Assembly (NCBI GenBank): GCA_964531645.1 | Contig: CAZHEF010000052.1 | Coordinates: forward strand, 1 to 7,994 | Length of the DNA stretch: 7,994 nt | Direction: 5' to 3' | DNA from: JBBIMS01 sp964531645 | GTDB taxonomy: Bacteria; Acidobacteriota; Aminicenantia; JBFLYD01; JBBIMS01 | Shown here: in pieces, positions 6,916 to 7,994 of the stretch | Position numbering within the stretch: position 1 is the stretch's first letter | Layout of the letters: every line of letters begins with the position of its first letter | Made by a program: the position numbers and the translations under genes | The notes under the pieces: generated by a model | Database searches by the model: none | The model's input: the letters and a program-made list of their open reading frames with translations, nothing else | What the model was told of the DNA's origin: nothing

Positions 6916-6945
6916 TACAAAGTAAGAATGAAAGGAGTCCATAAT

Positions 6946-7994
6946 TTAAGAAAGTGTTTTATTTTCTAAAGCTTCTTCAAATTCTTTCTTTAATTTCTCG
7001 TTGTAAAAAGGCAGACCTATAAGTTTAAAATATTCGTTTTCTAATTTCAAATCTGTCTCTGCCTTGTTTTCTATCTCAAGCAAAAATTTTTGCTTCCATC
7101 CTTCTTTAGAATTTTCAAATCTCCCCTGTTTATCTTTAAACTGATCGCCTTTCGGTTCAATAAAAATCTGGTAAATGCTGATAACTTTATTCCTTTTCTT
7201 TAAAATCATTATGAAGTCCGGCTCAAATGGTCTTCCCTCATCAAAATCAAATATCTGAAAAAATTTTTCATTACGGAGTAAAGCTATATCCGAATATCTT
7301 TGTCTCAGCTTTTCTATAAATCCATCAATAAAACTGATAAATTTCTGTTCCTCATCTGTGCCATAAAATTCATTTTGGGCATACCAATCTTTTTCAGCTA
7401 AATTAACATCTTTCAATTCTTTGTTTTTAACTTCGTCAATATCTATTTTAATTTTCTTATCTTTAAAAACCTGTCGCAACATTCTGGCTTTAAATAGATT
7501 AGTTCCCACAAATTCTGAGGTGTTAATCTTCGCTTTCTCCGCTATATTTTTAACTACGAATAAAGTCACTTCCAATTTCTCAGTTGGTGTTAGTTTATTT
7601 AACTTATTTTTTGGTCCAGAAACTTCAATCTCAACTCCGCCCAAATAATTAGAAGATAAAATAAATTCTCTAACCGATTTAATGTGGGGAAAATATTTTT
7701 TTAATGTTTCAAATTTATAGAACTCAAATTTATCTATCGCACCTCTAATTATATTCTCTCCGAAATCAGAAAGTTTATATTTTATTTTACTTTGTACTAT
7801 ATCTTTTGTGGTTCTTGTCTTTTTGTCCTCTTCTAAAATAATCTCTTCTCTAAGTTCGCCTGTTCTTAATTTATAAGTATAATTTCGCTCAATTCTTGCA
7901 TCGTCTAAGCTAAAAATCCCTGTCCTTGGGTTCGCTACCCTATCATTTATAAAAATCACTCCATTTTTCCAAAAGTCCGTCTTCTTAAAAGAGT
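6946..7994 (-). CDS. C-terminal part of a type III restriction (Res)-like helicase-nuclease, 5' end outside the window
   Basis: The minus-strand frame is open from the right edge to a TAA at 6946-6948, giving at least 348 residues. It also reads through the GTG at 7957-7959, so that codon is unlikely to be the start; the N-terminal part lies beyond the window. A PD-(D/E)xK nuclease signature is visible: FEPDFIMIL with Asp at 7216-7218, then 20 residues on FIEPKG with Glu at 7156-7158 and Lys at 7150-7152. Before it, NEFYGTDEEQKF and LLRNEKFFQIFDFDEGRPF, and after it, KEGWKQKFLLEI, resemble the end of type III restriction Res or related DEAD/DEAH helicase-nucleases, which cut foreign DNA. This is recognition from memory; the helicase motifs are not in view. 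Sampled lines have 25-30% GC against about 40% in the other genes, suggesting transfer. No methyltransferase is visible. Confidence 0.7.
   Translation of the reverse strand, partial: SFKKTDFWKNGVIFINDRVANPRTGIFSLDDARIERNYTYKLRTGELREEIILEEDKKTRTTKDIVQSKIKYKLSDFGENIIRGAIDKFEFYKFETLKKYFPHIKSVREFILSSNYLGGVEIEVSGPKNKLNKLTPTEKLEVTLFVVKNIAEKAKINTSEFVGTNLFKARMLRQVFKDKKIKIDIDEVKNKELKDVNLAEKDWYAQNEFYGTDEEQKFISFIDGFIEKLRQRYSDIALLRNEKFFQIFDFDEGRPFEPDFIMILKKRNKVISIYQIFIEPKGDQFKDKQGRFENSKEGWKQKFLLEIENKAETDLKLENEYFKLIGLPFYNEKLKKEFEEALENKTLS

Noticed and set aside
6737..6925. 62-residue plus-strand open frame across the repeat block
   Set aside because: It starts at a TTG, has no ribosome binding site, and its sequence simply reads through the inverted repeats.

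Overview
The window is about 8 kb of bacterial DNA with fairly low GC (roughly 40% in the plus-strand genes, hand-counted on a few 60-base lines). The DNA polymerase III alpha subunit is clearly of bacterial type. The hypC-hypD pair implies a [NiFe]-hydrogenase and so probably an anaerobic or facultative lifestyle. I cannot name the organism; an uncultured anaerobe would fit, but that is inference.

Region 1 (1-5081) holds two core housekeeping genes on the plus strand. guaA (GMP synthetase, 92-1621) is followed after a single base by dnaE (replicative polymerase alpha subunit, 1623-5081). Both are full length with intact catalytic motifs. A sigma70-like promoter fits just upstream of guaA, so close that the transcript would be nearly leaderless. 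An imperfect palindrome abuts its -35 box.

Region 2 (5082-5318) is a 237-base spacer. It starts with five AGCT cores at an exact 7-base period, then has a purine-rich stretch, a moderate hairpin, and an inverted repeat spanning the probable promoter and touching the ribosome binding site of the next gene.

Region 3 (5319-6610) is hypC-hypD, overlapping by four bases (GTGA). Their products form the scaffold complex on which the Fe(CN)2CO group of [NiFe]-hydrogenase is assembled. hypE, often the next gene, is absent here.

Region 4 (6611-6945) is a 335-base gap without a convincing gene. It begins AT-rich (one line about 17% GC) and switches abruptly at about 6724 to a roughly 50% GC block packed with inverted repeats, including a perfect 9-base hairpin and a 16-base near-perfect pair. 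This looks like a small repeat element and/or the terminator zone between convergent genes.

Region 5 (6946-7994) is the C-terminal part of a minus-strand gene that runs off the right edge. It carries a PD-(D/E)xK nuclease signature and resembles the end of a type III restriction (Res) or DEAD/DEAH helicase-nuclease protein. Its GC is only about 25-30% on sampled lines, so it is probably accessory, acquired DNA. The window thus crosses a boundary from core genome into a likely defence region. I see no clearly new system in the visible part. The most promising leads lie in the repeat block and beyond the right edge.
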